Shown here: positions 6,960 to 14,751 of the stretch, piece by piece
How positions within the stretch are numbered: position 1 is the first letter of the stretch
Layout of the letters: each line of letters begins with the position of its first letter
Assembly (NCBI GenBank): GCA_947628925.1
Contig: CANRBU010000014.1
Span: 1 to 14,843, forward strand
Source of the DNA: an uncultured Clostridia bacterium
GTDB taxonomy: Bacteria; Bacillota; Clostridia; TANB77; CAG-508
Length of the DNA: 14,843 nt
Direction: 5' to 3'
The notes under the pieces: generated by a model
The model's input: the letters and a program-made list of their open reading frames with translations, nothing else
Told to the model about the DNA's origin: nothing
Database searches by the model: none
Translations under genes and position numbers: made by a program

Positions 6960-7979
6960 CTAGAATTGTTTTAAAAATCTGACATCATTTTCATATAATA
7001 ATCTCATATCTTCTATTCCAAATTTTGCCATTGCAATTCTTTCTACACCAAAGCCAAATGCAAAACCAGAATATTCTTCTGGGTCTATTCCACAATTTCT
7101 TAAAACATTAGGGTGTACCATACCGCAACCTAATAGTTCTATCCAACCTTCGCCTTTGCATACACGGCAACCTTTTCCTCCACATACAAAGCAAGATACA
7201 TCTGCCTCTGCTGATGGCTCTGTATATGGGAAATGGTGTGGTCTAAATCTAATTTTTGTATTTTCTCCTAGACATTTTTTTGCAAACATTTCTAATGTGC
7301 CTTTTAAATCTGTCATTGAAATGTTTTTATCTACAACTAAACCTTCTACTTGATGGAATACTGGTGAATGTGTTGCATCTACTGTGTCTGAACGATACAC
7401 TGCACCTGGACAAATCATCTTAATTGGTGGTTTGCTGTTTTCCATTTCTCTTATTTGCACAGAAGATGTTTGACTTCTAAGAATTATATTGTCTGTTATA
7501 TAGAAAGTATCTTGAATATCTCTCGCTGGGTGGTCTAGTGGTGTGTTTAATTGGTCAAATACATAATATGTTTTTTCAACTTCTGGTCCATCTGATATTT
7601 TATACCCCATACCTAAAAATATTTCTTCAACTTCTTTTATTATTTGTGTAATTGGATGTATTGAACCTAGTTTTATTTTTTTACTTGGCTCTGTTACATC
7701 TATGTTTTCTGTTTGTAGTCTTTGTTCTAAGGCTTTTCTTTCTAGTTCTTTTTCTTTCTCAGCAAATTTTTCTTCTAATAAATCTCTTACTTCATTTACT
7801 AGTTTTCCAACAATTGGTCTTTCTTCTGCTGATAGTTTCCCCATTTCTTTTAAAAGAGTTGTTAACTCTCCTTTTTTTCCTAAGTATTTTACTTTGATGT
7901 CTTGCAATTCTTTTAAGTTTTTTGCATCAGTAATTTCTTTTATTGATGCATTTTTGATTTGCTCAATTTTTTCTTTCAT
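6960..7979 (-). CDS. pheS: Phenylalanyl-tRNA synthetase alpha subunit
   Basis: Catalytic subunit of PheRS. Residues 1-90 are a charged coiled-coil arm that binds tRNA-Phe. The class II core follows: motif 1 region GSIHPITQ (105-112), motif 2 with VYRSDTVDATHSPVFHQVEG (194-213), and motif 3 FGFGVERIAM (308-317). A four-cysteine insertion, C263/C266 and C271/C274 (CxxC-CxxC), is common in Bacillota PheS. The length of 339 residues is normal. Start ATG at 7977-7979 lies about 28 bp past the T-box terminator, with AAAGGAGATTAG as ribosome binding site. Confidence 0.98.
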   Translation of the reverse strand: MKEKIEQIKNASIKEITDAKNLKELQDIKVKYLGKKGELTTLLKEMGKLSAEERPIVGKLVNEVRDLLEEKFAEKEKELERKALEQRLQTENIDVTEPSKKIKLGSIHPITQIIKEVEEIFLGMGYKISDGPEVEKTYYVFDQLNTPLDHPARDIQDTFYITDNIILRSQTSSVQIREMENSKPPIKMICPGAVYRSDTVDATHSPVFHQVEGLVVDKNISMTDLKGTLEMFAKKCLGENTKIRFRPHHFPYTEPSAEADVSCFVCGGKGCRVCKGEGWIELLGCGMVHPNVLRNCGIDPEEYSGFAFGFGVERIAMAKFGIEDMRLLYENDVRFLKQF

Positions 7980-8006
7980 TTTTTCTAATCTCCTTTCTTT
8001 TTGTTG

Positions 8007-8047
8007 AAAAAAAATCCATTTCGCCTATATTATAGGACGAAATGGAT
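8007..8047 (-). terminator. T-box leader attenuator (intrinsic terminator)
   Basis: ATCCATTTCG (8014-8023) pairs with its reverse complement at 8038-8047, extended by CCTATA/TATAGG with one bulged base, and is followed on the minus strand by eight U residues (8007-8014). It lies directly after the T-box sequence, as expected for a transcriptional T-box switch. Confidence 0.93.
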
Positions 8048-8256
8048 AATTCCGTGGTACCACCTATATTTATTAGTTTTTTAACTAACCTCTTTACAGC
8101 TTTAACGGGCTTACACGCTTTTTCCTATTTTCTTGTGATTTCAGAAAAAGACTAAAAAAGTGAAATTTCAATTAATGCTATCTAATGGCTTTCAGCCTAT
8201 GACCATTTTCTCTATATGATAGTTGCCATTAATCTACTTTGCTTTTTTATAAGTTT
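8007..8256 (-). promoter_or_regulatory. T-box riboswitch, tRNA-Phe responsive, upstream of pheST
   Basis: The T-box motif AGGTGGTACCACGG lies at 8052-8065 (minus), a variant of AGGGTGGTACCGCG; its UGGU can pair with the ACCA end of uncharged tRNA-Phe. About 100 nt upstream a Stem I-like region contains UUC at 8162-8164 in AAAUUUCACU, followed by a purine, fitting a Phe specifier codon. The attenuator hairpin follows at 8007-8047. When uncharged tRNA-Phe binds, the antiterminator should form and pheST be transcribed. The specifier was chosen from sequence context, not from a computed fold. Confidence 0.93.
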
Positions 8257-8262
8257 GGAAAG

Positions 8263-8291
8263 ATTATATCATACTAAAATAATATTTTCAA
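8263..8291 (-). promoter_or_regulatory. sigma-A promoter of the pheST T-box leader
   Basis: TTGAAA (8286-8291), a 17-bp spacer and a perfect TATAAT (8263-8268) on the minus strand; start expected near 8256. Confidence 0.85.
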
Positions 8292-8521
8292 GTAGTTTTT
8301 AAGAAATTATTTGGAGAATTTGTAAATATCGCTGCCTGTTCTGTCATTCCTGTTCCTCTTAATGCATTTATGTGTGTTATGTAAATCTTCGATACTTATC
8401 TTAATATTTATTATTTTATCTAAAAAAGACAATGCTACATTTTTATAATAATAAAAAGAAATGAGATGAAGAAATATCTCCACCTCACCCCCCTGTTAAA
8501 ATGGTTCGTCTATTATGCCGT
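8292..8521. other. Gap between the pheST promoter and the vWA gene; no convincing gene
   Basis: About 230 bp. Bases 8307-8419 are open on the minus strand and read ...NRNDRTGSDIYKFSK then stop, and a second minus frame over the same bases is open with INALRGTGMTEQAAIFTN; neither has a good start, so this may be a gene remnant or chance. A weak hairpin (8463-8467 with 8476-8480) followed by a T-rich run on the minus strand at about 8452-8460 could end the vWA transcript. TTTTTAAGAAATT at 8296-8308 recurs at 9460-9472. Confidence 0.4.
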
Positions 8522-9250
8522 TCATTTATCGTTACCCTGCGATGTTCTGATGGTTCTGATAGAAACGAACCTCATAATTTTATGCAGATCATGAACTGTC
8601 AAATTAGTTTTTACGGCATTGGTAATACCAAGTTGGTTAGCCAGTTTTTGACACTGGTCGCTACCAAAAGCGATAAAGCATACAGTTACTCCATCTTTCT
8701 GCATTCTAGCTACAGCTTCTTTTGCTTCTTCGAATGTTGCGACTGAATCGTTATCGAGCCCGTCAGAAAGAATACACAAGACAGCGTTGACATAAACTCC
8801 ACTCTCTTTCAAATCTTCTTTGTATTGACTGATTCTTCTTTCGCTGTCGATAATACTGTCATACAGTTTCGTACAACCAGAGCCGGCTGAATAACTCGTG
8901 TCAAATTTTTCGGCATGAGTAAATCCTCCAGGTTCTACTGTTTCTGCAAACAGTGTCTTGGAAATCTGAATATTGTTTACTGCTTGAGAAGCAAGAATAG
9001 ATTCTTTAACAGTCTCTAAAGCCTGTACCATAGCCGTTGTGAATCCTTTCATTGACCCTGATCTGTCAATATTTAACCGAAGAAGTGTCTGTGAAGAACT
9101 TCTAAGTTCCTCAACAGGTGTGTTAACAACCTCGACCTTGTCTGACTCAAGTTCAGGTCCAAAATTTTCTTCAATGTCCGAGTTTTCATACTCATCATTG
9201 AAAGTGTTCCAAACCTCACTTACGAACATGTCTTTGTCTTGATTACCCAT
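8522..9250 (-). CDS. vWA-domain protein (accessory)
   Basis: A 242-residue soluble protein with an acidic N-terminal region (1-50) and a von Willebrand A domain (about 53-230). The metal site (MIDAS) is complete: D62-R-S64-G-S66, T127 (GCTKLYDS) and D163 (ILSDGLDND), so it probably binds Mg2+ and a protein partner. No signal peptide or membrane segment. The C-terminal RFVSIRTIRTSQG resembles vWA proteins carried by phages and plasmids (from memory), but the partner is unknown and no phage, tellurite or MoxR gene is nearby. GC is visibly higher than in the neighbours, and it uses codons such as GAC, GCC, CTC and an in-frame CGG (9077-9079, R58) that is followed by T; a +1 shift there would meet a stop at once, so it must be read as a normal codon. 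This suggests transfer. Start ATG at 9248-9250 has GAAAGGGG upstream. Confidence 0.85.
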   Translation of the reverse strand: MGNQDKDMFVSEVWNTFNDEYENSDIEENFGPELESDKVEVVNTPVEELRSSSQTLLRLNIDRSGSMKGFTTAMVQALETVKESILASQAVNNIQISKTLFAETVEPGGFTHAEKFDTSYSAGSGCTKLYDSIIDSERRISQYKEDLKESGVYVNAVLCILSDGLDNDSVATFEEAKEAVARMQKDGVTVCFIAFGSDQCQKLANQLGITNAVKTNLTVHDLHKIMRFVSIRTIRTSQGNDK

Positions 9251-9341
9251 AATAAGTTCCCCTTTCAGAATTTAGATTTTTGATCTTGTACTTACTACTT
9301 TGAACCATTTAACAGGATGCCATATGTTTGCTGTGATATAT

Positions 9342-9370
9342 ATTATAGCAAGTTTTCCAAGTTTTGTCAA
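9342..9370 (-). promoter_or_regulatory. Perfect sigma-A promoter of the vWA gene with tandem repeat in the spacer
   Basis: TTGACA (9365-9370), 17-bp spacer, TATAAT (9342-9347) on the minus strand: both boxes match the consensus. The spacer plus last -35 base is two 9-bp units, AAAACTTGG and AAAACTTGC. The start is near 9335, leaving a leader of about 85 nt. Confidence 0.88.
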
Positions 9371-9473
9371 CATAATTTGTGTGTGGGCTATGAGTTTTTT
9401 ATCAAACTGCTATCAATAAGTTTAAAGCAATAATCTTATATTAAAATATGTCCATATGTTTTTTAAGAAATTG

Positions 9474-9502
9474 TTGATTTTATTTAGTTTTCGTGCTATA
9501 CT
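9474..9502 (+). promoter_or_regulatory. sigma-A-type promoter of the 76-residue protein gene
   Basis: TTGATT (9474-9479), 17-bp spacer, TATACT (9497-9502). It faces away from the vWA promoter, with about 100 bp between the two -35 boxes. Confidence 0.7.
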
Positions 9503-9545
9503 TGTTTAGTAACTACTTTATATGTTGCTTGCAAGGGAGGTTAAT

Positions 9546-9776
9546 ATGGGGAAAAGAATTGCTATGCGGAAAGCTATTCGCGTAGGCGAAACACTGGATT
9601 CGTTCCTTTGGGAACATCCGGAGATTGTGATTCAACGTAACAAGCAAACTGGATACATTGAGAATATTCATGTTCCAGAAGGTACTATTGGGTTTTCAAT
9701 TTTCTATAATAGAAACGATATCTTTTGGATAGATTACGTTTCTTCTAGTGGAGAACATTTCTGTTTTCCTTTGTAA
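9546..9776 (+). CDS. Small protein of unknown function (76 residues)
   Basis: Not recognised. The start ATG at 9546-9548 is chosen because AAGGGAGGTT lies 5-12 bases before it; an upstream ATG at 9522 has no ribosome binding site. The protein starts basic (MGKRIAMRKAIRVGE), has a short helical stretch (DSFLWEHPEI) and then an aromatic, beta-rich half ending GEHFCFPL. No signal peptide or membrane helix. GC is higher than in the core genes. Codon 8 is CGG followed by A (9567-9570), the same four bases at which the three core genes break, yet here the zero frame continues to the end while a +1 shift would stop after about five codons. It is divergent from the vWA gene and probably part of the same accessory patch. 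Confidence 0.7.
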   Translation: MGKRIAMRKAIRVGETLDSFLWEHPEIVIQRNKQTGYIENIHVPEGTIGFSIFYNRNDIFWIDYVSSSGEHFCFPL

Positions 9777-9796
9777 CTCATAACCATGCAAAATAT

Positions 9797-9842
9797 AAAA
9801 AAGAGATGCATTTGTTTTTTTTTGCAAATGTTTCTCTTTTTT
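9797..9842. terminator. Bidirectional intrinsic terminator between the small gene and polC
   Basis: AAAAAAGAGA (9797-9806) pairs with TCTCTTTTTT (9833-9842), and CATTTG (9809-9814) with CAAATG (9825-9830), with a two-base internal loop between. U-rich tracts occur on both strands, so it can end the plus-strand small gene and the minus-strand polC transcript (stop at 9871). Confidence 0.85.
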
Positions 9843-9870
9843 TAGAGGCTGTGTAAAAAAGTTTATATTT

Positions 9871-12800
9871 TTATCCAAATAAACTAATTTGATTGCTTTG
9901 GCTCATTCCGTCTAAACAGCCAAATTTCTTTAGCAAGTCTGTTACTGCTACACCGACTTTTGAACGAATTTTCAAGTCATCTATAGACATAAAACTTCCA
10001 TCTTTTCTTGCTAAGCCAATTCCTTCTGCTGCTACTGTTCCTAAGCCTGGTATACTATTTAATGGTGGACGTATTCCATCTTCTTCAACAATAAACTTAG
10101 TTGCATTTGACAAATATAAGTCAACTGGTAAAAATTTGATGCCTCTTTCATACATCTCTAATACTAATTCTAATACTGGATACATAGCCTTATCTTTTTG
10201 TGTAGCATTATTACCTAGCAAATCAATTTCTTTCATTTTGTTTTTTACTTTTTCTTTTCCATTACACATTATTTCATAGTCAAAATCTTCTATTGCTCTA
10301 ATTGAGAAAAATGCTGCATAATATGCTTTTGGTTGATGCACTTTAAACCATGCAATGCGACATGCATTTGTTACATATGCTGCTGCATGTGCTTTTGGAA
10401 ACATATATTTTATCTTTTCACATGATTTTATATACCAATCTGGTACATTATGTTCTTTCATCAATTCAACATATTCTCCCCATTTTTGTGGGTCTTTTAA
10501 TGCTTTTCCTTTACGTACTGTTTCCATGATTTTAAAAGCTGAATTTGGTGGTAGCCCTTGTTTTATAAGATATATCATTATATCATCACGGCAACAAATT
10601 GCTTCTGTTAAAGTTACTGTTTTATCTTTTATTAAGTCTTGTGTATTTCCAACCCATACGTCTGTACCATGTGATAAACCTGAAATACGAACTAGTTCAT
10701 CAAATGTTGTTGGTCTTGTTTCTGATAACATTCCTCTAACAAATTTTGTTCCAAATTCCGGTATTCCATAACTGCCAACATCTGTTTTTATTTGCTCTGG
10801 CGTAACTCCAAGTGCTTTTGTAGAACTGAAAATTGACATTGTTTCTTTATCATCTAATGGTACTTTTGTTGGATTAATTCCAGTAATGTCTTGAAGCATA
10901 CGTATTACTGTTGGATCATCATGTCCTAGTATATCAAGTTTTAGTAGGTTGTTATCAATAGAGTGATAATCAAAATGTGTTGTAATAATATCAGAATTAG
11001 GGTCATCAGCTGGATGTTGGACAGGGCAAAATTCATAGATTTCTCTTCCTTTTGGTACAACTATAATTCCACCTGGGTGTTGTCCTGTTGTTCTTTTTAC
11101 ACCTGTACATCCTATTGATAATCTTTTAATTTCAGCTTGGTTTACAGGAATATGTCTTTCTTCAAAATAATTTTTTACATAACCATATGCTGTTTTATCT
11201 TTTACTGTTCCAATAGTTCCTGCTTTAAATGTAGTACCTTTTCCAAAAATTACTTCTGTATATCTATGTGCTTTTGCCTGATATTCACCAGAAAAGTTTA
11301 AATCTATATCTGGCTCTTTGTCACCATTAAAGCCTAAAAATGTTTCAAAAGGTATATCCATACCATCTTTTAAAAGTGGCTTTCCACATTTTGGACATGT
11401 TTTATCTGGTAAGTCAAACCCATTTTTATAGCCATAATCTGTAAAATCTGAATATTTGCAATTTGGACATCTATAATGTGGTGGCAAAGAATTTACTTCT
11501 GTAATTCCTGTCATGTTTGCTACAAATGATGAACCTACTGAACCTCTTGAGCCTACAATATATCCATCATCATTTGATTTTTTTACTAGTTTTTGTGCAA
11601 TCATATACATAACAGAGAAACCATTTTTGATAATTGAATCTAGTTCTTTATCTAATCTTGTCTTAACAATTTCAGGTAGTGGATTTCCATATAATTCATA
11701 TGCTCTTGTATATGCTATGTCTTTAATTGTTTGTTCACATCCTGGAATATGTGGAGGACATTTTTCTGGTGATATTGGACTTATTTGTTCACAAAGGTCT
11801 GCTATTTTATTTGTGTTTGTTACAACAACTTCATATGCTTTTTCTTCTCCTAAATATTTGAATTCTTCTAGCATTTCTTCTGTTGTTCTTAAATACAAAG
11901 GAGCTTGATTGTCTGCAACTTCAGGCTCATATTTTTGACCTGCTTCTAATATCCTTCTATATATCTCATCTTGTGGATCCATAAAATGGACATCACCTGT
12001 TGCAACTACTGGTTTATTTAATTTTTCACCCAATTGAACTATTTTTCTGTTTATGTCCCTTAAAATTTCTTCATTTTGAACTATTCCTTTTCTTATTAAA
12101 AATTGATTATTTCCAATTGGCTGAATTTCCAAATAGTCATAGTCTTGTGCAATTTCTTCTATTTCTTCATCTGTTTTTCCTTGTTCTATTGCTTGGTACA
12201 ATTCACCCGCTTCACAGGCACTTCCTATTATTAGCCCCTCTGAATATTTTTTTAATAGACTTTTTAAAATACGTGGTTTTTTATAATAATAGTCTAAGTG
12301 TGATAAAGATACTAGTTTATATAAATTACGCAATCCTACATAGTTTTTAGCCAAAATAATTGCATGATATAAATTCAATTTTTTATATTCTTCTTTTTTA
12401 GCTTGTTCATCTGCTGCCACTTTATCAATATCATCTACAGTTTTAGCTCCTCTTTTTTCTAACATGTCTAGCATAACTTTAAATACTTTCACTGTTGTAT
12501 CTACATCATCTAATGCTCTATGTGCTACTTCTACTGTAATTCCTAGATTTTCTGCAATTTTTCCTAATTTGTATTTCTTATATTCTGGAAATAAATCTTT
12601 TGCTAAACTTAAGGTATCTAAGTAAGTATAATTAAATTCATATCCCAAAGCTTTTGCATTTTGTTTTAAAAAGCTTACATCAAAATTTGCATTGTGTGCA
12701 ACAATTACACTATCACCTAAAAATTCTAGGAGTTTAGGAAATACTTTGTCTATTGTTTCACTATCCATTACCATATCATCTGTAATATGTGTAACTTCTG

Positions 12801-14611
12801 TTACTCTTTCTGGTATATGCATTTGTGGATTTACAAAACAACTAAATTCATCAATTACTTCTCCTGATTTATATTTCATTACTCCTATTTCTGTAATTTT
12901 ATCATGTGTTGCTGAAAAGCCAGTTGTTTCTAAGTCTAATACACAATATGTTGTATCCAAACTTTGAGCTTTTCCATTATATACTGACTTTGTATTATCA
13001 ACTGCTAAATATGCTTCTACTCCATAAATAACTTTCATTTTGGGATTATCTATTCCAAGCATTTTATGTGCTTCTGGAAATGCCTGTACAACACCATGGT
13101 CTGTAAGAGCAATTGATTTCATCCCCCAATCCATTGCTCTTTGAATTAAATCTGTAGCTGATGTTATAGCATCCATTTGGCTCATTTGTGTATGCATGTG
13201 TAGTTCTACTCTTTTTACCTCACTATTGTCTTGTCTCGTTTCCTTTTTTATTCCTTCTGTTTCTATAATAGTGTTTGCCATAATAGTTAATTCATTAGAA
13301 AAAGTGTCCATCTGCGCTAATCCTGCCAATTGTATTCCTTTTGCTTTTTGAAGTTTATTAATTACTTTATCACTTTGCTCTTTTTGTACAAAAGCTTTGC
13401 ATGTCATTGTACTTGTTCCGTCATATATGTCAATACTTAATAATGCTTTTCCTCCTTTTAAGTCTTTCTTTTCTTCTACATCAATAACTTCACCTTTAAT
13501 GCTTACTTTTCCTGATTCAACACCTAAGTCAGCTATTTTTATTAATGGTTCATTTATATTTAAAGTATTTCCATATATAAGTGGTGAATCTTCCACTTCT
13601 GTTGGAAGTTTAGGTATTTCAGTATCTGTTTCAATAATAGTATTTGCAATGATTGCTACATCACCTATATATGTATCCAAATTAGCTTTACCTATTAATT
13701 TGATTGTTTTTGCTTCTTTAATTCTTTTTGCAATTTCGTTTCCTTCTTCTATGTCTTTGGCAAATGATTTACATGAAATTGTTCCTGTTCCATCATACAT
13801 TTCATAGTTTATCATTCCTTTGCCTGATTTTGTTTCTCTCGCTTCACATGTTAATATTCTGCCTTCTAAAGTTACTCTTCCATCATTTGCTGTTATATCT
13901 TTAATTTTAATCTTCTTTTCTCTTGCTTTTGATGGTTTTCCCATAATGTATTCTTGATGTGTTTCTTGAGGTTCTGGTTCCTCTATATCTAGTGATTGAT
14001 AATCTATATCAACGAATTCAGATTGTTCTTCTACTTGTTGTTCTTCTTCTACATATTGAACAATATTTTTTTGCATTTGCTCTTCTTCTATTTCTTTAAT
14101 ATGTTCTTCATATTTGTGCATGTCATCTAAATTTAATTCTTCTTGTATTTCTATTTTATAATCTTTGCCTAATAAATTTTTTATTATTTTTTGTAGTGTT
14201 TTATCTGATTTTTTTAATTTTAAAAATTCTGCTCCTTTTATATGCATTTTTACAGTTATCTGATTATCATTAACTTCTACCTTACTTTTAAGTAATAGCA
14301 TAGGCTTAGCCAGTGGATATTTGTGTGTCATATAACAAATAATGTTTTCCCATTCTTCTTGAACATTTTTTATATGTACATTTTCTGAATAGGAAATTCC
14401 GTATTTCTACATTTTCAAATTGAAAGCGTTCTCGTAAGTATTTTTCAAAATACCACAATTCTTTTATTTCTATATATTCATCTGCATTTAGATATAATTC
14501 TAAGACATTGTGTTTTTTTATTAAATTTAATCCTTTAACTTTTGCATCTATTATATTTGCTGTTGATTTATAATCTGGGAATATTTCTTTTATTGCTTTA
14601 GTTTGTGGCAT
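9871..14611 (-). CDS. polC: DNA polymerase III PolC-type alpha subunit, +1 frameshift at CGG, duplicated OB fold
   Basis: The essential replicative polymerase with built-in proofreading. Start ATG at 14609-14611 is set by AAAAAGGTGAAAC; the ATG at 14653 has no ribosome binding site. The first 70 codons (PolC N-terminal domain) end at ATA CGG; skipping C14401 joins VEI to GISYSENV, then WENIICYMTHKYPLAKP and the rest. The 4741 nt are one base too many, giving 1579 residues. Repaired numbering: two OB folds in tandem (about 233-328 and 356-450, each ending ANTIIET), PHP from 471, inserted DEDDh 3'-5' exonuclease (D559, E561, D644, H697, D702), zinc ribbon C1048/C1051/C1072/C1075, catalytic D1101 and D1103 in EPDIDLNFSG, C-terminal clamp-binding QISLF (1574-1578). 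B. subtilis PolC is about 1437 residues with one OB fold. A true null would be lethal, so the frame must be restored in vivo or the extra base is a sequencing error. Confidence 0.95.
14398..14401 (-). other. +1 frameshift site ATA-CGG-A (polC)
   Basis: Minus strand reads GTA GAA ATA CGG AAT TTC; the zero frame continues about 30 codons of unlikely sequence (KKCSRRMGKHYLL) to a stop at 14306. Skipping C14401 reads ATA GGA ATT TCC TAT TCA and joins the N-terminal domain to the main polymerase frame without loss. Confidence 0.8.
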
Positions 14612-14701
14612 TTTTGTTTCACCTTTTTCTTTATAAATTTTTCTTTTTTCCATTTTAGCATATTTTTAAAAAAGAAAAAAGCGAACAAAGTATTTTTTTG
14701 T

Positions 14702-14746
14702 AAAAAAAAGAAAAAGCATGTTACCCTAAGTAAGCGGTAACATGCT
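14702..14746 (-). terminator. Intrinsic terminator of the gene upstream of polC
   Basis: A perfect 11-bp stem, AGCATGTTACC (14715-14725) with GGTAACATGCT (14736-14746), a 10-nt loop, and on the minus strand a tail TTTTTCTTTTTTTT. It ends the transcript of the partial gene at 14752-14843, so polC must start its own transcript. In the 100 bp before polC I see only a T-rich tract and no convincing promoter. Confidence 0.93.
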
Positions 14747-14751
14747 AAAAC

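Noticed and set aside
9845..9862. GAGGCTGTGTAAAAAAG resembling the end of an insertion sequence
   Set aside because: No transposase, no matching inverted end and no target duplication were seen; it lies between the terminator and the polC stop.
9696..9878. Minus-strand open frame of 60 residues crossing the small gene and the terminator
   Set aside because: It runs through the terminator hairpin, overlaps the small gene on the other strand and has no plausible start signal.
411..14401. CGG reassigned to another amino acid (Gln or Trp, as proposed for some Bacillota) instead of a frameshift
   Set aside because: A three-base reading of CGG, whatever the amino acid, leaves all three genes out of frame; only dropping one base restores them.
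14306..14653. A separate 115-residue gene upstream of polC
   Set aside because: Its first part is the PolC N-terminal domain; the rest after the CGG is out-of-frame polC sequence, and the ATG at 14653 has no ribosome binding site.
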